Of a DNA stretch of 64,000 nt, positions 54,035 through 64,000 are shown one piece after another (positions within the stretch are counted from its first letter, which is position 1; every line of letters starts with the position of its first letter). The DNA is from Clytia hemisphaerica. Its lineage: Eukaryota; Cnidaria; Hydrozoa; Leptothecata; Clytiidae. Where the stretch lies: positions 65,808 to 129,807 of the forward strand of contig CACVBU010000603.1 of the NCBI GenBank assembly GCA_902728285.1, read 5' to 3'. The notes under the pieces are model-generated. The model made no database searches. It was not told the origin of the DNA and worked only from the letters and a program-made list of their open reading frames with translations. The translations under genes were made by a program, and so were the position numbers.

Positions 54035-55008
54035 CTCTTTCATATCTTGTAGAAAGGGGTGAGAAAGGAAAAGAAATTTAACATACGCCTACAAGATACA
54101 ATATGATAAAACCCCATCTCACTGACCAAAAGAATATGTAACAGTAAGATTGAAAACATCTCCTTCTCACAAAACCGCTGACTGAGACAGCCCCTTCTGC
54201 TGGAAAAAGTTGGCAAAGATATCTTCCCGAGTGGATTATCAACCTCTTACTGTTATTAAACACTAAGTTGATTGATTTCGCTACAATCCCAACAAAAATA
54301 TTTGGCACTAAAGCATGATTTTTTCATAATTTATGCTTTACCCCTCCCCCCAAACTTCAAAGGTTGTATCCGTCGCTTTGGTGGACTTCAACGGGGAAGG
54401 GGATCAAGGAAATTAATAATTTTTAGGTTTTTTGACTTTACTCTCAAAATATTCTGGCTCTGATTGTCTCTATTTGTCAAGACTTAGAAAAGTTAAACTA
54501 CCTATTTTTGAATTTTACTTATGCAAGTTTATCTGTTTTATACTACAGGTTTTAAGTAGTTTTAGGATTATATATTGTTATGAAATACACTTGGGGTGGA
54601 TCTTCTGGGTGTTGTCGGGCAAATTTAGATAGGGATTTCACCTTAAAGGTGGGTTTCCGGCCTGTGTCAGCCCGAAGAAAGCTTTAATGTTAACTGCCTT
54701 AACTTTCTCGGTGATGTTTGAATTATGTTTTGGTTGTTTCATACCTTATTATAAATTGGATGGGGGACCACCACAGCTTGGGTAAACTGTCACCATGAAA
54801 ACAGGGGTTATTTTTTTAAAGAAACTAACCTAAGACTACTTGCCTCGTGCAATATTTTATCTTTATCTGAGTCTGTATGATGCTTTCTACGGTTTTGATT
54901 GTGTTGTCAAAGTCTGAACGTTTCATTTAGAATATACTAAATTGCTGCATAATAGGAGGGGTCGCGTGATCTTTTTTTGATAAACAAATTAATTATAAGC
55001 ACTTTTTG
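54035..55008. other. Spacer, no supported gene
   Basis: Short ORFs without motifs. Nothing named. Confidence 0.4.
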
Positions 55009-55010
55009 TA

Positions 55011-55157
55011 CTTTTGGCAATATAACCAGAAATTTCGCGCGGATAAATTTTAGCGATCTGTCGATTCGGCGTGTTTTAGCGAGATTTATTTTAGCGAAAA
55101 TAGGGAAAATTCGCTAAAACGCTACATTTAGTCTCGCTAAAATCTATACGATTAAAG
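55011..55157. mobile_element. Short degraded MITE, CTTTAAT type
   Basis: The right end ATACGATTAAAG-TA and internal TTTTAGCGA/TCGCTAAAA words match the style of 41762-42160. The left end (TA-CTTTTGGCAATATA) is weak. It lies just upstream of a Tc1-like transposase and may be derived from that element's terminus. Confidence 0.5.
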
Positions 55158-55254
55158 TATATCATTTTCATCTTTTCCATTTATTTTTCTTGCAGTTGAA
55201 AGTAAAAGAGAAAAATATAAAGAGATAAAATAAATTGAAATAATTGAGACAACA

Positions 55255-56041
55255 ATGGTAAAACCAAAACTAAAGAAGACTCCTGCAAAGAAACCAAAGT
55301 ATCAAAAATTGTCAATACCTGATTCCATCAAGCTGGCCGTATTGCACCAAGAGCAAGGTGTCAGTTGCTACAAACTTACAAAACGCTTTGGTAAAAAAAT
55401 TCAGGGGCGCACAATTTATTGCCATGCAAAGAAGCCACTTGACCAGCTACAGCTGTCGAAAAATGTTCATTGCCGTACAAAAAATTGTGGTAGGCCAAAG
55501 AAGGTGGATGCGCAAGAAGGAAAAGAATCATCGTGCGCTCGCTAAAGAAACCGGCTTTTACGGCGGGTAAAGTATTGGAGGAATCCAACCTGCCGGGAGA
55601 GGGTACAAACGTTCAGGACATTCAACGCTGTCTCCGAAAGAACAATTATCGATATTTGCAATCAAGAAAACAAGGACTGCTGACAGGAAACGACAAAAAG
55701 GTCTGAGTCGCTTGGGCAAGGAAGCATGTAAAGAAACCCTTGAGTTATTGGCGAAACAGGGTGAAATTTTATTTGGATGGAATCGGTTTTGCCCACAAGT
55801 CAAACCCAGCTGGGGAAACATGTGCCGTCTCATCGATGGCCTGGAGCCAACCTGACGAGAGGTTCGAGTTTATCGCTTACAATAAGGGAGTTGTGATGTG
55901 CCACCAGCACAACTGGAAAATCAACGGCAAAAACTTTGCCAAATTTATCAAGACCGAATTTCCAAAGGCATTTGAGAAGTGCGAAGCAAAGAAAGGTGTC
56001 ACAAGCAGAACGCAGCACCCTGCAAGGAGGCATGGTAGAGG
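55255..56041 (+). pseudogene. Tc1-like transposase, 5' two-thirds
   Basis: ATG 55255 opens MVKPKLKKTPAKK, then YQKLSIPDSIKLAVLHQEQG (helix-turn-helix), NCGRPKKVD (GRP motif), and after a frame change near 55540 LRKNNYRYLQSRKQGLL and VAWARKHVKKP. After another change near 55735 comes FYLDGIGFAHKSNP with the first catalytic Asp, then HNWKINGKNFAKFIKTEFPK. Both the second Asp and the Glu are absent because the sequence joins a LINE fragment after HPARRHGRG (about 56041). It is the same broad family as 34136-35127. Confidence 0.82.
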
Positions 56042-56088
56042 TTGAAATATTAAGTTCAAAACATTCCGGTTCGCTCCCCCTCCGATTT

Positions 56089-56331
56089 AAAGGTCATAGA
56101 GAATTTTTTCCATCTGGTCAGAATAAAATTACGTGCTAGTAATGCTTTTGGTGCCTTAAGGAAATGGATTTTCTCAAGTTTTATTGTATCGACAAATGTC
56201 AAGGCGTCAGTTTATGAGAATTTGATTCTCCCTATTGTTCTCTATGGATCGGAATTATGGGGCCTTACTGAAAGTATATTTAAAGTCTTGGTTGAGCATA
56301 TATATAAATTGCCACTCCAAACGTTGTTTTA
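56089..56331 (+). pseudogene. Non-LTR reverse transcriptase C-terminal fragment
   Basis: One frame reads LVRIKLRASNAFGALRKWIF, VKASVYENLILPIVLYGSEL and WGLTESIFKVLVE. ASxAFxALR and LxLPIxLYGSExW are standard in the region after the RT palm of RTE/CR1-like LINEs. It ends with a stop at about 56329. It directly replaces the missing 3' third of the Tc1-like gene, so the LINE probably truncated it. Confidence 0.78.
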
Positions 56332-56339
56332 GATTCTTC

Positions 56340-56990
56340 ACCAAGACCATAGAAATTATTTTGAAACTCTTGAAACGCTAGAAACGTTATTTCGGATCAC
56401 CTTAAAAATACCATATAAATTATTTTGAAACTCCTGAAACTCTTGAAACGATCAAAGCGTTGTTTCATATCACTTTACCGAGTCCATAGAAATGATTTTG
56501 AAACTGCCAAAACTCTTGAAACCTGGAAACGTTGTTTCAGATCACTTTACCGAGTTCCTAGAAATTATTTTGAAAATCCTGAAACTCTTGAAACGTTGTT
56601 TGAGATCACTTTACCAAGATCTTAGCCTGGATATCCAGGCTGTAAACTATTTCACAGTCATGGACTCTGGTGTAATCTTTGGATGTTTTAAAGGGTTTTA
56701 GATCTTGTAAGGCTGCTTTTATTAAGTTCTGTTTTGCCGCTCTGGGTTGGCTAGGAGAGTTTTGGAACCATGGGTTTGCACCTTCATTCTCTAGGGAGAC
56801 TAATTTTAGAATTTTGTATGTTGATTAGGTAAATTTAGTTTTTTCTAAAATTTTGAGCTTGGATATCCAGGCTACCATGACCCTAGAAATTATTTTGAAA
56901 TAACAGAAACTCGGGTACTGGGAAACTCTTGAAACGCTCGAAACGTTGTTTAAGATTACTTCACCAAGACCATTTGTCTTTTACCTTGCT
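56340..56990. repeat. Satellite, about 70 bp unit, 5 copies, interrupted
   Basis: GAAATTATTTTGAAACTC, CTTGAAACG and ATCACTTTACC recur near 56349, 56420, 56488 and 56560, and again at 56886 after an insertion. Spacing is 68-72 bp. Confidence 0.82.
56624..56876. mobile_element. Insert in the 70 bp satellite, AGCCTGGATATCC ends
   Basis: AGCCTGGATATCCAGGCT at the left and AGCTTGGATATCCAGGCT at the right, each nearly palindromic, bound a segment that splits the satellite. The left side also carries GTAAACTATTTCACAG as in 35268-35410, so it belongs to that MITE family. Confidence 0.65.
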
Positions 56991-58253
56991 AAGAGAATAA
57001 CAAACATCGAAAGAAAGAAAAGATAAAGAAAAATAATTTGTGATTTTTTCTTAAGTAACCACACTTATTTATTCATTTTTTTACTTCTTTGATGAAAGAA
57101 GTATATATTTTTGAAAAGCACAATACTTCGTCAATCATTTATTCTTTTTTTGAACTCCAAGGATTTCTCATTTTGTCAGCCGTTGAACTTGAGTGCTTTT
57201 TCGAACAAAATTCTAAAACCCTTCTGTGTTTCAGGGTTCGTAAAAAGTCGTGAGCATTTTTTCATCTTGCTAAGGGCAATCTTTCTTTGAAATTCAATCT
57301 TAGACCTTTCCAAAAATGTATAACATGTACAAAGTTCCAGGTCTGCGAATTCCTTGAATTCCCCTAATGTTTGTTTACATGTCAGGGAAAACCCGCATTT
57401 AACAATAGCAAAAAGATTGGAAAAACATTCGAAAAGTATAATCCAAGGGCTTTCCAAATATGTATAATGTTATGGGGTTTTCTTTCGAGCAATGTGGTGA
57501 TTTTCGAACGAGAAGAGATGGCATGATAAAGGTTTTGTGTAACTTTTCTAAAATCTAGATTTTGACGTAAAGGGTACATAGGAAATTTTGGCATGAGTAT
57601 TAGTTTTTAATTTTATAAAGAACTCAAAGCATTTAAAAATTCGAAACATATTTTACATTAATCTACAAAAGTAAATTGATCATCAAGCTGGGCTTAATTT
57701 TCAAATATTACTGTTAATAGTCTTACTGGAAGAAAGACTTCGAAAAAGAAATCCCTTTTTTGTACAAATGGCCGACAGTTGTCTCTAGCCCAGTCTTTTT
57801 TTACCATTTTTCATCTCCAAATTAAATAAAAACTTACTGGTCATCCTTGGGAGTGTTTGATATCCAAAATTGAATCACCATCTGATAAGAATAAAGTTTA
57901 GATAAATAAAGGCTAGGAAAGTCCACAGCGAAAACTGAAGCAAACAAAGCATTCCATTTCTCTACATACATACCTCTTTCCAATCGAATCTCAATTTAAT
58001 TAATTTTACAACTTTCCTTCATTCTTAAGTTTTATTTTTAAGAATGAGAGTAATAATTAAAGGTTTTATTTTTTGAAAAGCTCAATGTGTTCTTTTTCAA
58101 AAGCCAAACTGCCAAAGTCACAAATGGAACTTTTTGTTTTGATTTTGATTGCAACATTTTCGAATCTTTAGAATGCTAGAATGCTTCTCCTTAATCTCGA
58201 CATGCATTGTCAAGCCTCCAGGGAATGCATTCATTTTTTGGGAACTTAAAAGG
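56991..58253. other. Spacer, no supported gene
   Basis: Minus-strand ORFs 57176-57457 and 57382-57594 overlap and have no motif. Nothing named. Confidence 0.4.
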
Positions 58254-58658
58254 TTACCAAGGTGTTTGTTTAGTGAGGTGTTTTTGTTCCTTGTAATAGT
58301 TTTGTTCTTTTCTGTTAGGTTGTCTGTAAGTTTGATTTTGAATGTTTTGTGTGTTTTGGAACTTTTCCATCTCTCTTTTAATCAACGTTTTGATCAGGTC
58401 ATCTTTGGGGGAGTCGTTAGTAGTTTTGGAGAAGTTAGTTGTATCGGGTAGTGTCTTGTTGGTGTTATTTGAATTGGAAGGAGGTGGTTGGTTAGTTTCG
58501 GTTGACTGTCGAGCTTGGTTAGATTTTGTGGTCGATTCGTTGGATTTTGTGGTTGATCGGTTGGGTTTTGTGGTCGATTCATTGGGTTTTGTGGTTGATC
58601 GGTTGGGCTTGGTGGCTGATTGGGTTGGCTTTTCGTTGGATTTAGGTGACGATTCCAT
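58254..58658 (-). CDS. Low-complexity ORF with TTKPNRS repeats, hypothetical
   Basis: The minus-strand ORF, 134 residues, starts MESSPKSNEKPTQSATKPN at 58658. It contains about five 8-residue repeats of S-T-T-K-(P/S)-N-(R/E), encoded by a 24 bp minisatellite, then a Pro/Asn-rich part and a basic, helical C-terminus (LIKTLIKREMEKFQN, NRKEQNYYKEQKHL). Because the unit is 24 bp, the frame survives copy-number change. It could be the N-terminus of a LINE ORF1 or Gag-like protein, or merely a repeat that happens to stay open. No catalytic motif. Confidence 0.35.
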   Translation of the reverse strand: MESSPKSNEKPTQSATKPNRSTTKPNESTTKPNRSTTKSNESTTKSNQARQSTETNQPPPSNSNNTNKTLPDTTNFSKTTNDSPKDDLIKTLIKREMEKFQNTQNIQNQTYRQPNRKEQNYYKEQKHLTKQTPW

Positions 58659-61322
58659 TATGTTTGAGTGGACAATAAATTATGAAGTCAGATCGCCGCC
58701 AAAATTCGATCCTTCAAGTCGTCCCGTCGTACTAGAAGTCGTCCCAATTTTCGGCAGTCGAATCATCCCAAGTTTCAAGTCGCCCCGTCACACTAGAAGT
58801 TTGCAGGTCGTAATTCTTTTAAGTCGAACCATACCAAGTTTCTAGTGGCTCCTATCAGAAGTTAACGCGTTGGAACTTGGTACATGTTCCAATCATGTAT
58901 GTTTAAATGTGTGTTCATGTCATCCATCAGGTATATTATGGAGATCAAATTATAAATTCGCATTGTTTTCAAACTTTGACATGGCGCGGGCGGGTTTATC
59001 TGATATATATTTTGATTCACTTGGCAAGTGAACGTTTCTTCGCCCGGGTCAACCCATGCCATGTGAGTGGAATTGGGTAGTCAGTTCAAATTGCTAACAG
59101 GACGCTCATTAGTAAGCATCTATAGCTGCGAGAATAGATAGGCCTATAAAGCCTCCTGCAACTCAACCAAATAGAAATAGAAAATCTCTAAAGGTGGGAA
59201 ATGCACTAGAGATAGCGACAAATAAAAAAAACACAACAATTTCCCCGTCCCGGATAGTTTGTCCACCCCAAACTAAAAGTGGTCATCACTATGATGATCC
59301 TACCAAATAAGAGTTGACATCATAGTAATGTTCAAAATAATTGTCCACCCAATGTTTTGAATCCCCTTATTTTGTTCCAGAGACAAATTACACATGCGTG
59401 TTAGAATATGTGAGCTAGTGTGTTTCTCTAAAGTGAAAGGAAGGGGATTGGCTTACCCAGCCAACTTTTTGATGCGTGGTCAGGTGAAATTCCGTAATCC
59501 AAAAACCTGATCTTCAGAGCTTTAGCGTGTCGGGAGAAAACTTCTACATCTGGTACCCCAGATAACGCGGGGATTGTATCTTCCTCTGAGTTGTCTAGAT
59601 AATTTCGTGGCAGCTGTGCATAAAACAGTTTTGCCAAAAAAGTTTTCTCAGACGGAATTTAATTTAGTGAATGTCCGAGAAAGTAAAATTTGATGGGAAT
59701 TTGATCGAAATTTTGGGGTAAAACTCGATTTAAAAACAGCAAAAACACCGTTTTAGAGCCTTTTTAGAGCAAACATTGAATTTTGGGATACAAAAATTAA
59801 TGACCAAAAGGAGGTACTGAAAGAAGCGGAATTTTTATACTGGTGTTTGACAAATGCCAAATACAATACATAAAATATTAAAAATAAACTAAAAATAGAT
59901 GAACAGATTCTCAAAAGTTACAAGGCGTGGCCCTAAAAGTGTTCTTGTCAAAAGACTAACCTCCTTTCAAATTATGGAAAATCCATGGCAGCTCTTTTAG
60001 GAACTACTAACGACGAAAATCCGCCTCATACAAAATAGACATTATCACATCAAAATATCATCAAAATATTATCAAAATTTTAGGTCTTATCTAAGAAATG
60101 TTTGCACCGCATAGCATGCTGTATGTAGTGTGCAAAGAAACTTGGTTTCCACATGTGTTTGGCAAGGATTCCAAATTTGGACTAAGGCTTTTTCGAATAG
60201 TAATACAGTAAGGAAAGTATGGACAAACGGCGAAAGATTTCTATCAAAAGAAAATAAGAAAAAATGTAAAATAAACTGTTGCAATAAAGCTAATGAAGGT
60301 TTTTTAAAACTAATATCAACAAAATACAGTGTGTCCGGGAAAAAAACAGAACATAATTTAAAATATTAAAAAAATTTTCAAAATCTTTCGATCCTCCAAT
60401 TCCCAAGACAACCTAGTTTTATAGAGAACAATAAAAGATGTCCCTTATAAATTGTTCCATGGATTTTGATGGTTCTATCTTAGATTTTATATGAATTCTG
60501 TTCAGATTTTTTCTGGACGAACTGTGTTGGTAAAAAAAAATTACCAAAAAGATTTCCACAGGGATTGACAAAAGTTCTCCCAATTCAATTTGATAACTGT
60601 TCAGTATCAGTGACAGAACCTATGATAAATAAAAAACAAAACAAAAGGTCATCAAAAAGTAAAATGTGTGTTTGACGACCACTTGCTGTCAAGTGAGGTA
60701 ACGTCATTGGTTACCATGACAACTAAAACAAGTTCTCCAAAAGGGAAAGATTTTGTACCAGTCGAAACAACACTGAACAAGTTCTCAAAGAAAAGCCAAA
60801 ACTATATTGGAAATTTTGATTCTCTCATATCGCCTTTCAAACATAAGTTGCGAACCATTGTTTCACGCTCCATCGACTGGTAAATATATTTTAATTTTGG
60901 AAAGCTTTTTTAATTGTCATGGTAACGCAAAACATAAAACAATGACGTCCTAGACTCGATCCCTAAAATTTTCTTCTTCAATGTTATAAAAAACAGAATC
61001 CATCATAAAAGTAACTTTCATCTTCGATATTATAGAAACAGAATCTGCATGTACTGAAAGTCGTTTCTATAATGAAGTAAAACGGAATAAAACGACAAAA
61101 TGTTCATAGGTGTATTTAAGTAAATTTCCAAAGATTTTTCCATCGAAGTAAAACAAAACAAAATGTCAAAATATTCCGATCAAAGGAAGAATAGTTAAAG
61201 TTGAATGAAATACCAAAGACATCTATATCGAGGTAAAAGCAGAACAAAATATCCAAATGCTTTGAATGGATTTAAAATCTCCCAAATCCAGGAGAAGATT
61301 TGACGTCGTCGATGAAGTTCTT
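58659..61322. other. Spacer, no confident gene
   Basis: AAGTCG(C/T)CCCGTC(A/G)(C/T)ACTAG is repeated at 58712-58800. Minus ORF 59428-59637 (MAKLFYAQLPRNYLDN) and plus ORF 60668-60883 (TTKTSSPKGKDFVPVETTLN) look protein-like in composition but match nothing I know. Confidence 0.35.
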
Positions 61323-62066
61323 TCAGAAATCATCTTGGCGGTAACTGTCAATCAATGGGATTCGAAGCGTTAAGAAGCAAGTGCTTGGGTTGACTCTTGT
61401 GCCAGAAAAGTTTTTCGGGCTGTTAGTTGCATTTTGATTTGTTTCTTCCTCTGTGTCGATACCGGTACTGCTTGGTTTTGAGCCTGGTTGAAAGCACTTG
61501 ATTTTTCCATTTCTCTTAAATCCCATAGGAGGCAAGTATCGCTATCCAGTTAGGAATTGTAAAAGGTCTGAAAGGGAGAATTTTTCAAATTTATCTCCTT
61601 TGACCATATCAATAAACTGCCTCTATTGGTAGGCAATATCCTTCTCTAAGATTTTAACCTCTTGCTTCGGCGAGAATTCAAACTTGTAAAGTTCAGATAT
61701 CGAATCGGCAGTCAATACGCTGGGATCGTAAAGTGTTTGTTTTCCACGATAGCTTTTAAGCTTTTCTTGAACTTCATAATCAGGTACATCTTCGATTTCG
61801 AAATTGGCTGTTTCGTCATCAAGGAGACATTTCATAAATGCTTCTGAGAAGTAGTGTGGCCCTGGTGAGCCTATTAGTAGACCAAGAGCTATCAGCTGAC
61901 CATAAACAAAGAAGTCTTTATTTTCCATTCTATGTATATTGTTTCGTAAGGTATATCTGCACTCCATACCATTGAGCGGATATTTCGAGGCTTCTGAAAA
62001 TAATTCTCGGTGTTGCCCGCCATCTCCAACACCATAATTTATGGCAACTTCGCCAGGAAAAATCAA
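61323..62066 (-). pseudogene. Second HECT-like E3 ligase fragment
   Basis: After a plausible acceptor (CCAATCTCAG) the minus-strand frame reads LIFPGEVAINYGVGDGGQHR and ELFSEASKYP (the HECT N-lobe start, V-x-F-x-G-E-x-A-x-x-x-G-G), YGQLIALGLLIGSPGPHYF, and EIEDVPDYEVQEKL. After a TAG it continues in the same frame with FSLSDLLQFLTG, another TAG, RYLPPMGFKRNG, and NPSTCFLTLRIPL with the catalytic-type Cys. The last part aligns with 39740-39900 of the transposon HECT gene (LQFLSGTRFVLPSM, TTCTLEVRIPL). Two in-frame TAG codons inactivate it. No IS3EU-like termini are visible around it in the window. Confidence 0.75.
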
Positions 62067-62887
62067 CTGAGATTGGTGATAATTCAGCTTTGGCGAAAAT
62101 GTAATATATTATTTATATTATTTTAGGAAATAATCTGAAATGGAGTAAGTTCAAAATTTGTAAAATGTCCTTTCCGCAACACACTCTTGATTTTTTCTGC
62201 CTAAAAAGGTTTTTCTTGCAATTTCGATACCCAATTTTTATTCTGTAGGTCTGCCTCATGGTTTTGATGTAATTAGTTAGATTGATTTTAAAGGTAGAAA
62301 ATCACAGGATATTGCTAAATTACCACATTCATGATTTTTTCCATTAAAATCATGAAAAATGTTCCACCCTGCAAAAAAATGCTTTTGGGCCTTAAAATTT
62401 GGGGGCACTGACTGGTTTCTGATAAAACCGTCATACTAGATTGGTTTGAGTACAAATATTGGAATTTAAAACCATTTTGAAATTCAATACTTTTACTCAC
62501 CCGTTGCAGAAAGGACATGGTATATATTTGAGCAGATTCGCCCTGGAATGTATTGTGGTTGATGAGGTTAATAAAGTCAGCTGGTAATTTAATTTTTAAT
62601 CAAAATTATTCTTCCTTTATGATACTTTTGATATTTCAGAAGATTGTGCGTTTATTGTTTTTTTTTAGGACTTAAGTTATAAAGAGAGAAATGGAGAGAT
62701 GTTTACTGTGCTGTTTTATCATCATGACATAGTTTTGTTTTCATATGTAAAATTGTGAACTAAAAAAGTGTTAAGTGTTAACCTTTTTTTATTATACTGT
62801 ATTACACAATTAAAAAATATATTTCGGCACATTTCACTTGTTTATAATATATTACATTACTTTAAATATTTTCCCCATATTTTTCTG
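62067..62887. other. Spacer
   Basis: AT-rich; no supported ORF. Upstream exons of the HECT-like pseudogene would be expected here but I do not see them. Confidence 0.35.
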
Positions 62888-62960
62888 TTATTAAACTCTT
62901 CAGTGATTGCCTTTCCATTATTAAAACTTTGAGTATTTGGATGGGTCACAGGCAAGAAAC
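62888..62960. repeat. Dispersed repeat shared with 19079-19151
   Basis: AAACTCTTCAGTGATTGCCT and TTTGGATGGGTCACAGGCAA are shared with 19079-19151. The right half also forms the left arm of the palindrome at 62922. Confidence 0.75.
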
Positions 62961-63127
62961 AACAAAAATTTATTTATTTATTGATAAATTTTCTCCCTAC
63001 TCTATGGTAGAGCATCTTCAGATCTAACATAACTCATAAAAAAATCTTATATCTTATAAAATTTATCAATAAATAAATAAATTTTTGTTGTTTCTTGCCT
63101 GTGACCCATCCAAATACTCAAAGTTTT
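62922..63127. repeat. Long palindrome, ~70 bp arms, ~65 bp loop
   Basis: AAAACTTTGAGTATTTGGAT, GGGTCACAGGCAAGAAACAA and CAAAAATTTATTTATTTATT on the left are inverted without visible mismatch on the right (AATAAATAAATAAATTTTTG ... CAAATACTCAAAGTTTT). Perfect identity of the arms suggests recent origin or gene conversion. Confidence 0.88.
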
Positions 63128-63214
63128 ACTTTAAATACGTTAAATTTTAAGAAGTTTTTTTTAATGTTATGTTTAAGAAACAAAGATTTAATTTAAGTTT
63201 TTTTTTTGTTTAGT

Positions 63215-63955
63215 TCAGGGGTGAATCCACAAAAGGTTCAAAGGCCTTTCGAGAGACTTTCAGTCGGATCGGTGAATTACGTTCAACTTGCAGACAAAAT
63301 GTCCCTGTTCTTGCTCTGAGTGATACAATCGATTTGGACTTGACTCAACTGGTTATTGGAAGCTGCAATTTGTCAAAGTCGTTAAAAATTATATCAACAT
63401 GCAGTGACCGTCACATTTTCGTCAAACATTTCCTTGAAGTTATTAAAGTTCCGAAACAAGAGAATGTTGAATGCCTTCATTTGATTCTATCAATTTTAGC
63501 TAAAGATGTTAATGAATCACCCAAATTTTTTATCTTCTGTAAATCTGTTGATACAGCTGGTATAGTATATCAACAACTGAGAAGATTTTAAAAAAAAGCA
63601 AGACCTGACTTTATTGGCATATTCCACGCAGAAACCAGGAAGAAAAAGAAAAAGAAAAGTATCGTCTTGGAATCTTTAACAGAAGTGGTCTCGTTAAAAG
63701 TTATTGTTGCAACGAGTAGCTTGGGGTATGGAGTCAAAATGAAAGATGTTCGGTACATTATACATTATGGTCCTGCATTCCATTTGGTTACTGCCAACAG
63801 GTATATATGGTAGCAGTAAGTGCCATGCTATTTCATACAGTTTTCCTCACCATGCCCATGTGAGTCGGTCAATGAAGAAATTTTTCACTGAAGCAAAAAA
63901 CAAGTGCTATCAAACCTATATACACCCTTTAATGAAAACTGCGAAAAAGTGAAAA
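63215..63955 (+). pseudogene. RecQ-like helicase fragment
   Basis: A strong acceptor (GTTTAGTTCAG, ending at 63219) opens a frame reading KAFRETFSRIGELRS, NVPVLALSDTIDLDLTQLVI (helicase motif III, with SAT changed to SDT), and LSKSLKIISTCSDRH. It continues with LHLILSILAKDVNESPKFFI, FCKSVDTAGIVYQQLRRF (start of the C-terminal helicase lobe), a stop at 63589, then GIFHAET, VIVATSSLGYGVKMKDVRYI and IHYGPAFHLV (motif V), followed by decay. The Walker A lobe would lie upstream and is not seen. RecQ-like helicases are common cargo or paralogues in cnidarian repeats. The gene is not functional here. Confidence 0.72.
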
Positions 63956-64000
63956 CATCGAAGCATGGCCATTTTTGTTGTTTGTTTTGTGCTTCAAGTT

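Noticed and set aside
61600-61640. Two TAG codons in the HECT-like pseudogene as recoded sense codons
   Set aside because: TAG also terminates other ORFs in the window and the rest of the locus is decayed, so plain stops are simpler.

Overview
The window reads as AT-rich animal nuclear DNA packed with transposable elements. I see no bacterial-style operons, no rRNA or tRNA genes and no CRISPR array. Clear GT-AG introns, Helitron, Penelope-like, non-LTR, Tc1/mariner, IS3EU-type and Ginger-type sequences, and many TA-flanked MITEs point to an invertebrate metazoan genome. A cnidarian or another soft-bodied aquatic animal is my best guess; the sequence does not settle the species. Almost every recognisable coding region belongs to a mobile element, and most carry frameshifts or stops. 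I found no convincing host housekeeping gene.

Layout. 0-5.5 kb: a MITE, then a compact group of three small ORFs (1213-1512 and 1550-2157 on +, 2266-2925 on -) that share a TATAATAA motif right at the start codon, next to the 3' end of a Penelope-type reverse transcriptase and a 42-46 bp minisatellite. 5.5-12.3 kb: a TACTCT-type MITE, an OB-fold-like exon, a ~185 bp satellite with a nested MITE, and a decayed Ginger-like integrase gene. 12.3-13.2 kb: a GIY-YIG endonuclease remnant between inverted repeats, each holding a hammerhead ribozyme. 15-21 kb: an E-box-rich 54 bp minisatellite and a cluster of TA-flanked MITEs and palindromes. 21.9-23.3 kb: an uncharacterised multi-exon gene. 23.6-29.0 kb: a Helitron (HUH Rep plus PIF1-like helicase) split by two nested insertions whose removal restores the reading. 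29.1-37.7 kb: a higher-order satellite, an OB-fold/zinc-finger fragment cut by a truncated non-LTR element, an NTPase fragment and a Tc1-like transposase.

37,791-48,400 is the most complete element: 10.6 kb with 35 bp identical terminal inverted repeats, a 6 bp target duplication (CAAAGT), AT-rich subterminal arrays, an IS3EU-like DDE integrase on the minus strand and a HECT-type E3 ubiquitin ligase on the plus strand. 48,888-53,145 is a second near-complete element, with ~0.5 kb inverted termini, a 7-8 bp target duplication and an intron-containing transposase-like gene broken by a large MITE. 53-64 kb holds further MITEs, a second Tc1-like pseudogene joined to a LINE fragment, a 70 bp satellite, a second HECT-like pseudogene and a RecQ-like helicase fragment at the right edge.

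How it works together: these are mostly independent, nested selfish elements. The exception worth pursuing is the 10.6 kb element, where a transposase and a ubiquitin-ligase-like cargo lie between the same termini; a second HECT-like copy at 61-62 kb suggests that this domain is recurrent mobile-element cargo in this genome.
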